From Welwitschia mirabilis (Eukaryota > Gnetophyta > Gnetopsida > Welwitschiales), in the NCBI GenBank assembly GCA_051453625.1, contig JBOZIK010000001.1:116388408-116415012 (forward strand): a stretch of 26,605 nucleotides of DNA, in the 5' to 3' direction. Under the pieces are notes generated by a model. The model ran no database searches. It saw only the letters and a list, made by a program, of their open reading frames with translations, and had not been told where the DNA came from. The translations under genes and the position numbers were made by a program. Below, in pieces: positions 1-10,016 of the stretch (the first letter of the stretch is position 1; every line of letters starts with the position of its first letter).

Positions 1-957
1 TCCTTTCTTAAGTGGGGGCTTTTCTATTTCTTGAGATGTCAAACTTTCTTATTTATACTTTTCTTTATTTTGCTTATTTAGCATCATAATAATTTCTTGT
101 GTTAGAATTGCATTGATTCTAGCTTTTGTATTATGTGCCATCTCCTCTACAACTATTGTATTAGATAATTTGATCTCTTTTTTAAGATATTTTAGACTAA
201 TTTCCATTATCCATTTTATAGAATAAATAGTAGCATCTATAGTAGCNNNNNNNNNNNNNNNNNNNNNNNNNNNNNNNNNNNNNNNNNNNNNNNNNNNNNN
301 NNNNNNNNNNNNNNNNNNNNNNNNNNNNNNNNNNNNNNNNNNNNNNTAGCATCTATAGTAGCCATCCAAGATCTTTTTGAAATTACTACATAAGTATCTC
401 CTTAAGTCTTTATTACTAAAGAATCTATTAAGTAGATAAATCCCTATAGTTCAATGGATATATCCTTTAGAACTCCTTCAAGTATTACTATTAAAACACC
501 TACCAGATACACTTTTTCTTGGTAAGTTATCAATTTTGACTTTCCAAATTCCTCATAAGTCTCATATTCCATTACCTTAACACTTGCTTCTAGATCCATA
601 AGTTCTTCTGCTTTAATCTTTCCATCAAATTTTATGTCTACCATAGATGTGCTTTGATNNNNNNNNNNNNNNNNNNNNNNNNNNNNNNNNNNNNNNNNNN
701 NNNNNNNNNNNNNNNNNNNNNNNNNNNNNNNNNNNNNNNNNNNNNNNNNNNNNNNNNNTAGTAAGTTATCAATTTTGACTTTCCAAATTCCTCATAAGTC
801 TCATATTCCATTACATTAACACTTGCTTCTAGATCCATAAGTGCTTCTGCTTTAAGCTTTCCATCAAATTTTATGTCTACCATAGGTGTGCTTTGATCAC
901 TACACTTTTCATGTTGTTTGTGTAAAAGAACTTGTATAGAAGCCAAGAAACTTAATC
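1..957 (-). pseudogene. Element C: aspartic protease remnant and start of the protease-RT linker
   Basis: Read on the minus strand from about 957 downward, this is a retroviral-type aspartic protease. A segment reading PMVDIKFDGK is followed by LMDLEASVNVM, where the family has Asp-Leu-Gly-Ala-Ser; the catalytic Asp codon is at 833-835 and the next-but-one Gly has become Glu (GGA to GAA). Further on comes YVVISKRSWMATIDA (about 395-347), the C-terminal flap/helix region that normally reads ILGR-x-WMA. A Lys/Glu-rich linker then runs to the window edge, so RT would lie outside to the left. Two N gaps (247-346, 659-758) interrupt it, each flanked by duplicated sequence, so the apparent second protease start (444-644) is an assembly copy of the first. 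In-frame stops show it is dead. The superfamily (Ty3-like) is inferred from motif order; the lineage is uncertain. Confidence 0.75.
522..897. repeat. 137-bp direct duplication flanking the 659-758 gap
   Basis: Positions 522-658 and 761-897 are near-identical and border a 100-N gap exactly. They differ at a few bases, mostly C/T or A/G. This is more likely two unmerged contig ends or two alleles than a tandem repeat of the protease. Confidence 0.85.
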
Positions 958-1722
958 TTTCCTAACCATATTACTTTTATTTTTCTTCCTACTTTTCTTT
1001 TTATTCCTTTGTTTTAAGAACATGTTCTTCATTTTATTCTAATACATAGGTATATCTTTTAGTTATTTTAAAATAAATAATGATATTATTGTATCTTCTA
1101 AAAATTTTGTTAAATATTCTATGCCCCTTTCAATCTTTGGATGTTTTATTTGTTTACTTCTTATTGGAAAAGCTAGAGAATCCACTGATGCATCAACTAC
1201 TGCTTTGTTTCCCATATTTATTTCTTCATCAATTAGAGAGATATTTAAATTTATTTTCTTTTATTAGTCTTCATCTGTTAGCATTTGTTTTTGAGATCTA
1301 GTAGTCCTACTTTACTTGTTACTTACCTTAGGTTTGGTTTAGATTGAGTAAGAAAGTTTTCATTCTTTCCTTTCTAACTTTGATTTTTATTTTATGTCTT
1401 TAGAATCTTTGTTTCTCTAATTTCTATAATAATAATATTGCTCTTGTCTTTTAGAATTTACATTATTTTGTAAATAATTTTCTGAATTATCTTCTTATGT
1501 CCTACTTTGATAATGATATGGTTCTTTCCTATCTTAAAATAGATTTCTTACATTTAAATCTAATTTATTAATATATAATCAATGAACAAACTCTTGCATC
1601 TAGGGATATTCTATTCCTTTATGATTATCTTCTTCATAATGTTCACATGTAGGTCTTTCTTCCTCTTTAAAGTGTTGGATAGCTAATTAATCAAGTTTTT
1701 CCACCATATTATTAGTTACTTT

Positions 1723-1944
1723 TTTAGCTACTTCTTCCATAAGACTGATATAATTTAAACTATACCTACTATAATCTACTTCTNNNNNNNNNNNNNNNNN
1801 NNNNNNNNNNNNNNNNNNNNNNNNNNNNNNNNNNNNNNNNNNNNNNNNNNNNNNNNNNNNNNNNNNNNNNNNNNNNNNNNNNNTTTAGATACTTCTTCCA
1901 TAAGACTGATATAATTTAAACTATACCCGCTACAATCTAATTCT
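1723..1944. repeat. 61-bp direct duplication flanking the 1784-1883 gap
   Basis: Positions 1723-1783 and 1884-1944 match apart from a few substitutions and abut the N run on both sides, the same assembly signature as at the other gaps. Confidence 0.8.
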
Positions 1945-2239
1945 ATGGTAAATACTTTATTTATTCTTTTCTTCTTTTTACTTTCTTATCCCCATCCTTG
2001 ATTCATGTTATAAAACTAAGTAATAGCTTCTTCTACCTCTTGAACATTCTTTGTCTTAATGCTTCCTCTATATAATAAGTCTAATTCCTTTAAATTTTAA
2101 CTCTATAGTCATTTAAGTAAAGCTCTGACTCATTCTCTAGTTGTAATTCCATAGTTAAGACATTTAGCTAATAATATATTATATCTACCCATGAACTCAT
2201 CAAACCTTTTATTATCTTTATATTTAATATTTAAAATTT

Positions 2240-2244
2240 ATTCT
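2240..2244. repeat. Left target-site duplication of element A (ATTCT)
   Basis: The five bases before the A 5' LTR are ATTCT. The five after its 3' LTR (24895-24899) are GTTCT, differing by one G/A transition. Closing the site restores element C's gag frame, which supports this as the true junction. Confidence 0.85.
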
Positions 2245-3333
2245 TGTTGTGACGTCAAATTGTATGTTTTTGATGGGGTATTTTGAGTACTTTTGCAAGA
2301 CATTTAAATAGGTTTAAGTTGAAAATAATGATTATTAGGAGTCAAGGAGAAAATCATAAAAATACACAATCACTAGCACATTTAGAGGCATTTTAGATGA
2401 TTTTTGATGCTTTACATTCTAAAAAGGAGTTAATAATCTAGAAGGCTAATTAGACTTGATGAAAGAGCTTAAAAAATATTATTGTTACTTTCATCATTTA
2501 GGAGATAATATGGATCACACCACCTATATGCTAACAAGGATGTTGACTGGACCAACAATAAAAGCTCATATAGAACCCCTCTTTTTATGGCATTGTCCTC
2601 ATCATCATTTGGATGACAGTCAAGATGACACCTAATTTTAGTTAATGCACTAAACCTTATCAAACTTATACATTGTGTTCTGCGGCTCCTATGTGTTATT
2701 AAGATTTCTATTGCATCTATTAGATTTTATATTTTTATAGTGTTTTATTATAATAAATACCTCCTTTTCCCTTAACTCCAATTTTATCTTTTTGGACATC
2801 TAAAATCTTGTAATAGAAGATTAAAGGGTAGGAAGTCTATTCATTATTACAAAAAGAGATCTTCCTTGGTGTTAGGCTATGTCTCTTTCATTGAAGTACT
2901 ATTGCTTTATAATAGGATGTTGGTTTAACATTAATGAAAAGTTTCTTTTAGTTTTATTCATATGCATATCCCTTATGATATATGTTTGTTATGATTCTAT
3001 GACAACTTTATAGTTAATATAAATCATGAAGGATAACCTTTATTAAGGTTTAAATCATTAGTTTAGGATTTGTATTGCATTGCTTTTTATTTTTCTTAGC
3101 TTAATTGTTACATGTTTTCCATATTCTATTTGACATACTTGATAGCTTAGATTTGTTAGAGTTATTGATAGTTTTCTTAATTGATCTAGGTTATGCAGGG
3201 ATGATCTTTTGATAGAAAAATTTAGTACTCAGATAGATATTGCATTTAGAATAGTTTTCATTTTCATTACATTAGTGTGTTTACTTTGCATTGTTTTCTT
3301 GTATTATACTTTTTATTTGAATCGAAATGGAAA
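2245..3333 (+). repeat. Element A 5' LTR (3' end lost in an N gap)
   Basis: Begins TGTTGTGACG and aligns base for base with 10017-10739 and then 24360 to about 24715, the two halves of A's own 3' LTR. About 175 bp of its end, plus the primer-binding site, should lie in the gap at 3334-4010. It also aligns more weakly with the LTRs of element B, so the two elements are relatives. It carries the sequence TATAATAAATA at 2749-2759 and a palindrome-like 12-mer at 2605-2616. Confidence 0.88.
2749..2759 (+). promoter_or_regulatory. Candidate TATA box in the A 5' LTR
   Basis: TATAATAAATA followed by CCTCC lies about 505 bp into the LTR. The same position is kept in the B 5' LTR (11224-11234) and, degraded, in the A 3' LTR (near 10514) and B 3' LTR (near 23640). 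Conservation in an otherwise diverged LTR is suggestive, but low-complexity AT sequence makes it uncertain. Confidence 0.4.
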
Positions 3334-4010
3334 NNNNNNNNNNNNNNNNNNNNNNNNNNNNNNNNNNNNNNNNNNNNNNNNNNNNNNNNNNNNNNNNNNN
3401 NNNNNNNNNNNNNNNNNNNNNNNNNNNNNNNNNNNNNNNNNNNNNNNNNNNNNNNNNNNNNNNNNNNNNNNNNNNNNNNNNNNNNNNNNNNNNNNNNNNN
3501 NNNNNNNNNNNNNNNNNNNNNNNNNNNNNNNNNNNNNNNNNNNNNNNNNNNNNNNNNNNNNNNNNNNNNNNNNNNNNNNNNNNNNNNNNNNNNNNNNNNN
3601 NNNNNNNNNNNNNNNNNNNNNNNNNNNNNNNNNNNNNNNNNNNNNNNNNNNNNNNNNNNNNNNNNNNNNNNNNNNNNNNNNNNNNNNNNNNNNNNNNNNN
3701 NNNNNNNNNNNNNNNNNNNNNNNNNNNNNNNNNNNNNNNNNNNNNNNNNNNNNNNNNNNNNNNNNNNNNNNNNNNNNNNNNNNNNNNNNNNNNNNNNNNN
3801 NNNNNNNNNNNNNNNNNNNNNNNNNNNNNNNNNNNNNNNNNNNNNNNNNNNNNNNNNNNNNNNNNNNNNNNNNNNNNNNNNNNNNNNNNNNNNNNNNNNN
3901 NNNNNNNNNNNNNNNNNNNNNNNNNNNNNNNNNNNNNNNNNNNNNNNNNNNNNNNNNNNNNNNNNNNNNNNNNNNNNNNNNNNNNNNNNNNNNNNNNNNN
4001 NNNNNNNNNN
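3334..4010. other. Assembly gap (677 N) across the A LTR/leader junction
   Basis: Aligning with the second half of the A 3' LTR and with B's leader suggests only about 220 bp should be missing here (LTR end, primer-binding site, first leader bases). The gap is therefore longer than expected, or holds an insertion. No flanking duplication is visible, unlike most other gaps. Open frames spanning the Ns are artefacts. Confidence 0.8.
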
Positions 4011-4312
4011 AATTCAAGCATTATCATTATCCAGATAAGTGGTTTGGATTTTAATTTAGGTTTATGGTAGCATTGTGTTTTTATAGTAAATACCATAGTT
4101 TTTCTTTCCACATGTTTTTGTTTTTTGTTTTGCAAATAATGCCTTGTTGTCCTACCTATTGTCTAGATGACTAAGCAGATAATAGCTTAGGGTTAGGATT
4201 TTGTCTATGATTTTTTTTATAGTTTTTTTGGGATTTTCTATCACATAATAAGTTAATATTGCCTCTTTTGTTATCTAGATGATACAGGTGGATAACTATC
4301 AGTTTTCTTTCT

Positions 4313-4436
4313 ATCTGTTTTTCTACAACTCTATTTTTTTGTGTTTTTATTTTTTAATTTTTAATCTGATTTGTCGTCTAGGTATATTGTCTAGGTATAT
4401 TGTCTATATTATCATCTGTTTTTCTACAACTCTATT
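4313..4436 (+). repeat. 23-bp direct repeat, two copies 101 bp apart
   Basis: Positions 4313-4335 and 4414-4436 are identical (beginning ATCTGTTTTTCTACAAC). They bracket a block that B lacks, so this looks like a local duplication within A's leader after the two families split. Confidence 0.75.
4381..4406 (+). repeat. 13-bp tandem repeat GGTATATTGTCTA x2
   Basis: Two perfect adjacent copies at 4381-4393 and 4394-4406, preceded by GTCGTCTA. It looks like slippage at one copy of the palindrome-like motif. Confidence 0.8.
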
Positions 4437-5710
4437 AGAGAAGCTTGGTTAACTTCGAGCTTACCCCAGGTATGCATACCCCAAGTATGTAAAGAATTTT
4501 AAGAGTTGAACAAAAATATTTTTTATCTTTTATTATTTTAGAATTTGTTTTTTTTAAAAGAAAGTAATAGTATAAAAGCAAATTATTTTTATTCATCAAT
4601 GTCAAATTCAATGCAAAAACAAAAACAAGTAGCATCGTCTAATACTTCAATCATGATAGAAACTTCTAATGCAAATACAAATGTTACACTGATAGATCTA
4701 ATAGTTAATAGAAAATATGAAATTCAAAACCCTTTTGACTTACCTCTTAATAATGATGTATAACTAAGAAACTTAGATGCTTATTTAACATTTTTAAGAG
4801 AACCTAATGAAGATTCTTTTCAACATCTTATTAATATAAAACAACTTGTGCTCACTTCAGGAAAAAATAAAAAAACAAACTAGTGATATAACTTACATGA
4901 TTATCTTCCTAATCACACTCAAAACTTTATCTTAAAACCATTCCTCATAAAAGTCTTAAAACTTAGAGTAAAGTATAAAAGGCATTTATTAAAAGATTCA
5001 TAAGTGAGAGTACAATGAGAAAAAGAAGAAAAGAAGCCACAAATTTTCAACAACAACCTAATGAGGATTATGTCATAACATATACATGATTTATTATAGC
5101 TATTCATTCTAATCCTATTGATAAATTTTCTAAAGCATAATTAATAGATTATTTTTACAATAGATTAAATAGTGAAATCAAACAACTTATAGACTTTTAT
5201 TGTGGTGGAAACTTGATGAACTTATATTTAGATAATGCATGAAAGTTATTGAAAGATCTAGTTGAAATAACTCAAACTTGGCCTAAATTAACTTTTAAAG
5301 ATAATTAAATTGTAGGTTAAATTTTAAAGAACTTCAAAGAAGTAAAATTTGATAAGGAGAAAGACAAAATAATGCAACCAATGTGATTAAGGATTTCACT
5401 ACTTCTTTAAAAAAATACACTCGAATGATTCTAAATGCAAAAGTAGCAACTAAAAAGAATGTAACATTAACATGTGATATATGTGAAGATAACTCTCATT
5501 GAAGTCCCTTGTTACTAACATGTAAAGAGAAAATGTTTGAAGAAGTAAGTGCATTTAATCAAAGGCCTTAAAATTTTAAAACCAAATGCAATATCAACAA
5601 AGAATGAGTGGACAATCAAATTGGAAACCTTTTAGGAATAGATTTAATAACTTAAACTTTTAATTAAATACTTTTAGTTAAATAGATTAAACTTTCAATC
5701 AAACTCCTTA

Positions 5711-6188
5711 AATTTTTAAATTAAAATGATCTAGTTATAAACACAATAGANNNNNNNNNNNNNNNNNNNNNNNNNNNNNNNNNNNNNNNNNNNNNNNNNN
5801 NNNNNNNNNNNNNNNNNNNNNNNNNNNNNNNNNNNNNNNNNNNNNNNNNNNNNNNNNNNNNNNNNNNNNNNNNNNNNNNNNNNNNNNNNNNNNNNNNNNN
5901 NNNNNNNNNNNNNNNNNNNNNNNNNNNNNNNNNNNNNNNNNNNNNNNNNNNNNNNNNNNNNNNNNNNNNNNNNNNNNNNNNNNNNNNNNNNNNNNNNNNN
6001 NNNNNNNNNNNNNNNNNNNNNNNNNNNNNNNNNNNNNNNNNNNNNNNNNNNNNNNNNNNNNNNNNNNNNNNNNNNNNNNNNNNNNNNNNNNNNNNNNNNN
6101 NNNNNNNNNNNNNNNNNNNNNNNNNNNNNNNNNNNNNNNNNNNNNNNNAATTTTTAAATTAAAATGATCTAGTTATAAACACAATAGA
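5711..6188. repeat. 40-bp identical flanks of the 5751-6148 gap
   Basis: Positions 5711-5750 and 6149-6188 are identical, directly abutting 398 Ns. The gap may be empty, with the two contigs overlapping by these 40 bases. Confidence 0.85.
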
Positions 6189-6315
6189 CAAGTTGAGAAA
6201 AAAACAAGATAATTTAGTTGATGTGCTTCAAAAAATAATGTTAGCTAATCAAAGACTACAAGGATCTCTTGTAACTCAACCTTTTCTAAATCCAAATAAA
6301 GTGAAAAAAAAAAGA

Positions 6316-6591
6316 TTGGAAAGCAATGACTAGAAATGGAATTGATAGAATACCACCTATCCATAAGACTTTAAATTCTAAAAATGATGAAGAAGATGAG
6401 AAANNNNNNNNNNNNNNNNNNNNNNNNNNNNNNNNNNNNNNNNNNNNNNNNNNNNNNNNNNNNNNNNNNNNNNNNNNNNNNNNNNNNNNNNNNNNNNNNN
6501 NNNTTGGAAAGCAATGACTAGAAATGGACTTGATAGAACACCACCTATCCATAAGACTTCAAATTCTAAAAATGATGAAGAAGATGAGAAA
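6316..6591. repeat. 88-bp direct duplication flanking the 6404-6503 gap
   Basis: Positions 6316-6403 and 6504-6591 are near-identical with a few mismatches and border 100 Ns exactly. This doubles part of the gag tail in the assembly. Confidence 0.85.
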
Positions 6592-6868
6592 GAAGATGAT
6601 ACAGAAATCTTAAAAACATATAATTTTTCTTCAACTTTAGATAAGCCTTCACAAAATAACAAAAGGAAAAAATAAGCTACCCTTTCGCTTGATAGATTAA
6701 ACACAGATCCTATTTTGGTGAATACTTAAAAGACTTAATGGAAAATATTAGTATTGAATTATCCTTTTGGAAACTCTTATAAGAAAATCCTAAGTATGCT
6801 AAGTTGTAGTAATACCTAATTAGAATAAAACAAAAACATATTATCCCTAGTAGAGTCTTCCTTACATA

Positions 6869-7138
6869 ATGTATTTCCAACTTAGTTATAAAAAAAAAGT
6901 TAAATTTAAAGACCTTAGGGTAGCAATGGTAAGTGTTACTTTAGAAGGGAAAAAAATGAGCAAAGACTTGATAGATATAGGAGAAAGTATAAACATCATG
7001 CCTTTTTATGTTTGTAAAATACTTGGGTTACAAGAAAGAATTGAACATATACAAATCACCTTAGAATTACCCAATACTTCAACTAAGAAACCTGTGGGGA
7101 TTATTAAAAGCTTGGTCATTCAAATAGATAAAGGTTAA
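6869..7138 (+). pseudogene. Element A aspartic protease, truncated after the core
   Basis: An 89-residue open stretch carries the protease active-site block LIDIGESINIMPFYVCKILG (residues about 36-55). The catalytic Asp and following Gly are present and the next Ala is Glu. It then shows KKPVGIIKSLVIQIDKG, the strand pair that follows in Athila/Tat proteases. The frame is intact over the core, unlike B, where the Asp codon has mutated. The protein stops exactly at the internal deletion junction (7128-7137), so the C-terminal part of protease and all of RT to integrase are missing. It would normally be cut from a gag-pol precursor, so the Met at 6869 is not a real start. Confidence 0.8.
7128..7137 (+). 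other. Junction of the internal deletion in element A (10-bp microhomology)
   Basis: A reads ATAAAGGTTA here. B has ATAAAGGTTA at 15180-15189 inside the protease region and ATAAAGATTA at 18431-18440 just after integrase. A's sequence matches B's protease on the left and B's post-integrase region on the right, so about 3.25 kb were lost between two near-identical 10-mers. Confidence 0.8.
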
Positions 7139-7561
7139 AAATCTATGAATTATTAAAGCCTTAAACATGATATAAGCACTTGTTTTAAAATACCTTCTAC
7201 CAGTATCTGAAATCTTTCTTAGTCAATTCTCTTGGTGGATGTCATGCTATCACTTGAACATCTTTAACTTCACTTATATTTTACTTTGTAAAGTTACCAT
7301 GATTAGTAATTTTTATTTAGACATTTCAAAGTGATAAGATTGGATTCACTGAATCTTAAGACATTCACACATTTATAAACTTCATTTTAAAGAGAGATGC
7401 GTTAGTTTTTTATGTTTTCACTTAGTGGTATAAGTATTTAGTTGTTTAGGATTGTTCTTCCTTGTTTTTCATCTTATTTCTTTAGCTTCATATTTGAGAG
7501 TGTATGGTTATGTGGGATTTATTTTGACGAAAAAAAGAATAATGACCATGATCCATTCCTT

Positions 7562-7753
7562 TTATGCTAAATACATGATCACCATAATGTCCTATCACAT
7601 CGGGGTANNNNNNNNNNNNNNNNNNNNNNNNNNNNNNNNNNNNNNNNNNNNNNNNNNNNNNNNNNNNNNNNNNNNNNNNNNNNNNNNNNNNNNNNNNNNN
7701 NNNNNNNTTATGCTAAATACATGATCACCATAATGTCCTATCACATCGGGGTA
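7562..7753. repeat. 46-bp identical flanks of the 7608-7707 gap
   Basis: Positions 7562-7607 and 7708-7753 are identical and abut the N run, suggesting a contig overlap left unmerged. Confidence 0.85.
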
Positions 7754-7931
7754 CATTTTCTCAAAAGGGACCTTTGGCAGTGTTAATAGTTATGGGAACT
7801 CCACTAGGGATCATTTGATCATGCTTTATAGGTCCTTACTTCTCTTACTGTGGTTGCACTTCTCTTGTCATAGATTAAAAATAAAATAATTTAAGGCTAT
7901 GTGATGAGTGATGTTTCTAGTATCATCAGAG

Positions 7932-8437
7932 ATATTTTTTATTTTCTAGGTTTATTGAGGTTACAGTATTTTGACATGATCATGTCACTTTTAAGGATTT
8001 AGGAGTGTTTTTAAGTGTGAGTAGATGAGTCTATTTCTAAGCAACTTTTGCTCATATCATTCATTGATTGAAAACTTTAGTTATTTGAAATTCTCATAAT
8101 CACTGCCTATTCGAGTGGTACTTTATGAATTTTTNNNNNNNNNNNNNNNNNNNNNNNNNNNNNNNNNNNNNNNNNNNNNNNNNNNNNNNNNNNNNNNNNN
8201 NNNNNNNNNNNNNNNNNNNNNNNNNNNNNNNNNNATATTTTTTATTTTCTAGGTTTATTGAGCTTATAGTATTCTGACATGATCATGTCACTTTTAAGGA
8301 TTTAGTAGTGTTTTTGAGTGTGAGTAGATGAGTCTATTTCTAAGTAACTTTTGCTCATATCATTCATTGATTGAAAACTTTAGTTATTTGAAATTGTCAT
8401 AATCACTGCCTATTCGAGTGGTACTTTATGAATTTTT
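7932..8437. repeat. 203-bp direct duplication flanking the 8135-8234 gap
   Basis: Positions 7932-8134 and 8235-8437 match over 203 bp with about seven or eight substitutions, bordering 100 Ns. The mismatches would fit two alleles placed in series, or a recent tandem duplication. Confidence 0.85.
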
Positions 8438-9265
8438 TGCATTATATCATGCATCATTAATAAAGTAATTTATTAATGGATTTACTAGGTTAGAATTTAG
8501 GTAGCTACATAATTTCCTTAGTATTCCTAGTTGTCCATTTTTATTTTGTTTTTCTTATATATTTTATTTGGTATTTCAAAGTCATTTTTATATNNNNNNN
8601 NNNNNNNNNNNNNNNNNNNNNNNNNNNNNNNNNNNNNNNNNNNNTTTTTATTTTCATAAGATTTGATTTTTTTCTAGCAAATAATGTTCCTTCAATTTAT
8701 GATGCTAATTTTTCCTATCTATTATTTTGATATCTTTTTAATTTTATTTCTTAAATCTTCTTTACGAGTTTTGATGCATTCTATTTTTCAATAATTGTGA
8801 GTTCATGGTACATTCTCATAATTTTTCTTAGTTGGATACATTATCATTGATTTATATTTTTTTCTTTCACCTTATGTTCTTTCCAAAATTCACCTCCTTT
8901 ATCATCCCTGATTTATTATGATTCTTAATCGTTTTCCATCCTTTAAACTTTTTTATAATTTTTATAAGCCTTCATGCTCTCATTCCAGTTTAACCTATTT
9001 GTTTCATGCTTTACTTTTTTTAATCTTTTTAAAAATCCAATTATTCACCATGTTATCCAAACAACTATGGAAGATAGCCTCATTATAGTCTAAAACCCTC
9101 TGTTAATCTTTATTTTTCATCATGTTTAGAACTGTTATGATCATTTCTTTAGTAAGAAAAGATTACTACTCCAATACCCATCTATTTTACTTACTTGTAC
9201 TTAACTCATATTTCATTTTTTTCCATCTTATGCTAATGTAATACAGGATGTATTGATTCACTATT

Positions 9266-9278
9266 GGGGGGAAGAAGG
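9266..9278 (+). other. Internal purine-rich tract of element A
   Basis: GGGGGGAAGAAGG stands out in AT-rich sequence. It could be a secondary polypurine tract, known from some LTR elements, or the boundary of a lost ORF. No matching tract was found at the same place in B. Confidence 0.3.
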
Positions 9279-9815
9279 CATATTTTTGAGATGTTTTTAA
9301 GTAGAAATTTTGAGGGTTATTTTAAATTTTCATGATATATATTAGTAGTGTACGAGTTTAGCTATGACAGCCTATTATTTGAGTGATATGCATTATGGAT
9401 ATTATTTAGTAAACCATGTATTTAATAGTAGAATACTTGCAGTTCATTTTTCTCATAAGGGTAGTCTAAGCAATTTAGGAGATCATGAATAAAGGGCATA
9501 ATGTTATGATTACTTATTTTTAAGGTATTTACCCTTGTGAGTTATTCTAAAAACTTAATGTTTATTGTATGAATATTATTTTTGATTTATTTATTTTTTT
9601 AATTTTACATTCACATTATTTATCTAAGCTATTATGGTAATATCTTATAATGATACTTTTTTTTTATAACATTCAACCTCTATTTTTTCAATGTGTTAAA
9701 ACTTTTAATTAGGGGGCTAACTTAGTGGTAAGTTTCTTGATCTTGTTTTCCAATGAGCACAGTTGCATGCATTTGATTTTACAGTATAATTTTCAAAAGC
9801 TTGTTATTCCCATAA

Positions 9816-9827
9816 TCATCTAGATGA
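9816..9827. repeat. Perfect palindrome TCATCTAGATGA
   Basis: Twelve-base perfect palindrome in A's 3' region, identical to 15604-15615 and 23384-23395. See the finding on the dispersed motif. Confidence 0.8.
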
Positions 9828-10005
9828 CATAAAGATGATAGCATGGTCATAATAACTACCAAGAAAAAACATTTGATTTTGAAATTTGATCCTGCATAAT
9901 GAAATTTATAAACTTGATTTACATATTTTTTAGTTAATGTTTATCTTAGTCAATTTGGCTCACAATTATAGTTGTTTGCCAACTTTGTCAAGGACTAAGA
10001 AGGCT

Positions 10006-10015
10006 AAGTGGGGTG
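10006..10015 (+). promoter_or_regulatory. Polypurine tract of element A
   Basis: AAGTGGGGTG lies directly before the 3' LTR start, where plus-strand DNA synthesis is primed. B has AAGTGAGGGG in the same place, and both follow a shared AAGGCT block. Confidence 0.65.
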
Positions 10016-10016
10016 C

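Larger units (their letters stand above)
958..2244 (-). pseudogene. Element C: C-terminal half of gag, cut by insertion of element A
   Basis: The minus strand continues the gag started at 24.9-25.8 kb. From 2239 downward it reads KYKDNKRFDEFMGRYNILL, then AKCLNYGITTRE, the usual end of a Ty3 gag/capsid region (a helix with F-x-R-x-x-x-L-L followed by Cys-x-x-x-G-I). After that come an acidic/Asn-Gln-rich spacer around 1900-1400 (for example EEERPTCEHYEEDNH) and a degenerate Lys-rich stretch leading to the protease. Most stops fall at codons one transition away from Gln or Trp. The gap at 1784-1883 is flanked by a 61-bp near-duplicate. The 73-residue plus-strand ORF at 1080-1301 is an antisense shadow of this region. 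Confidence 0.65.
4011..4456 (+). other. Element A 5' leader (noncoding)
   Basis: Aligns with the leader of B (about 12045-12510), including the shared block around GTAGCATT, and carries no recognisable gene. It contains three palindrome-like motif copies (4027-4038, 4159-4170, 4271-4282) and two short direct repeats. In B the homologous stretch begins 21 bp after the primer-binding site. Confidence 0.65.
4457..6868 (+). pseudogene. Element A gag (capsid/nucleocapsid), degenerate
   Basis: The translation aligns with B's gag throughout. It starts with an ELxxGxHTxxM segment (4457 on) that matches B without gaps, then MSNSMQKQKQVAS at 4599, a capsid-like block containing FIKRFISEST (near 5000) and a later LIDYFYNRLNSEIKQLIDF block (near 5140-5200), the region where Athila-type gag has its Y-F-Y-x-G-L motif. 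A zinc-knuckle remnant C-x2-C-x4-H sits at 5473-5499, and the final Cys is lost beyond a stop. An acidic tail (DEEDE) follows near 6385-6600. Stops mostly replace Gln. Gaps at 5751-6148 and 6404-6503 have duplicated flanks, so the true length is shorter than drawn. Confidence 0.75.
7139..10016 (+). other. Element A 3' noncoding region
   Basis: From 7139 to roughly 9250 this aligns, with many indels, to B 18441 to about 21250 (for example the shared block ending ATAATCACTGCCT). No coding motif is visible; short open frames here are not shared with B. From about 9263 to 9700 I find no match to B's extra ORF. The last about 300 bp (9710-10016) again align with B 22800-23135. It contains a palindrome copy at 9816-9827 and three N gaps (7608-7707, 8135-8234, 8594-8644), the first two with duplicated flanks. 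Confidence 0.6.

Noticed and set aside
444-946. Tandem duplicated protease genes
   Set aside because: The two copies are a 137-bp duplication placed exactly around a 100-N gap, so an assembly artefact is the simpler reading.
1080-1301. 73-residue Leu/Phe-rich plus-strand ORF resembling a membrane protein
   Set aside because: Antisense of element C's gag-protease spacer; Leu/Phe come from an A/G-rich coding strand.
3209-4135. Long open frames on both strands across the N run
   Set aside because: They are open only because Ns are not stops; the real bases around them are LTR and leader.
7932-8437. CRISPR-like or satellite array
   Set aside because: Only two copies, separated by Ns, with no regular spacers.
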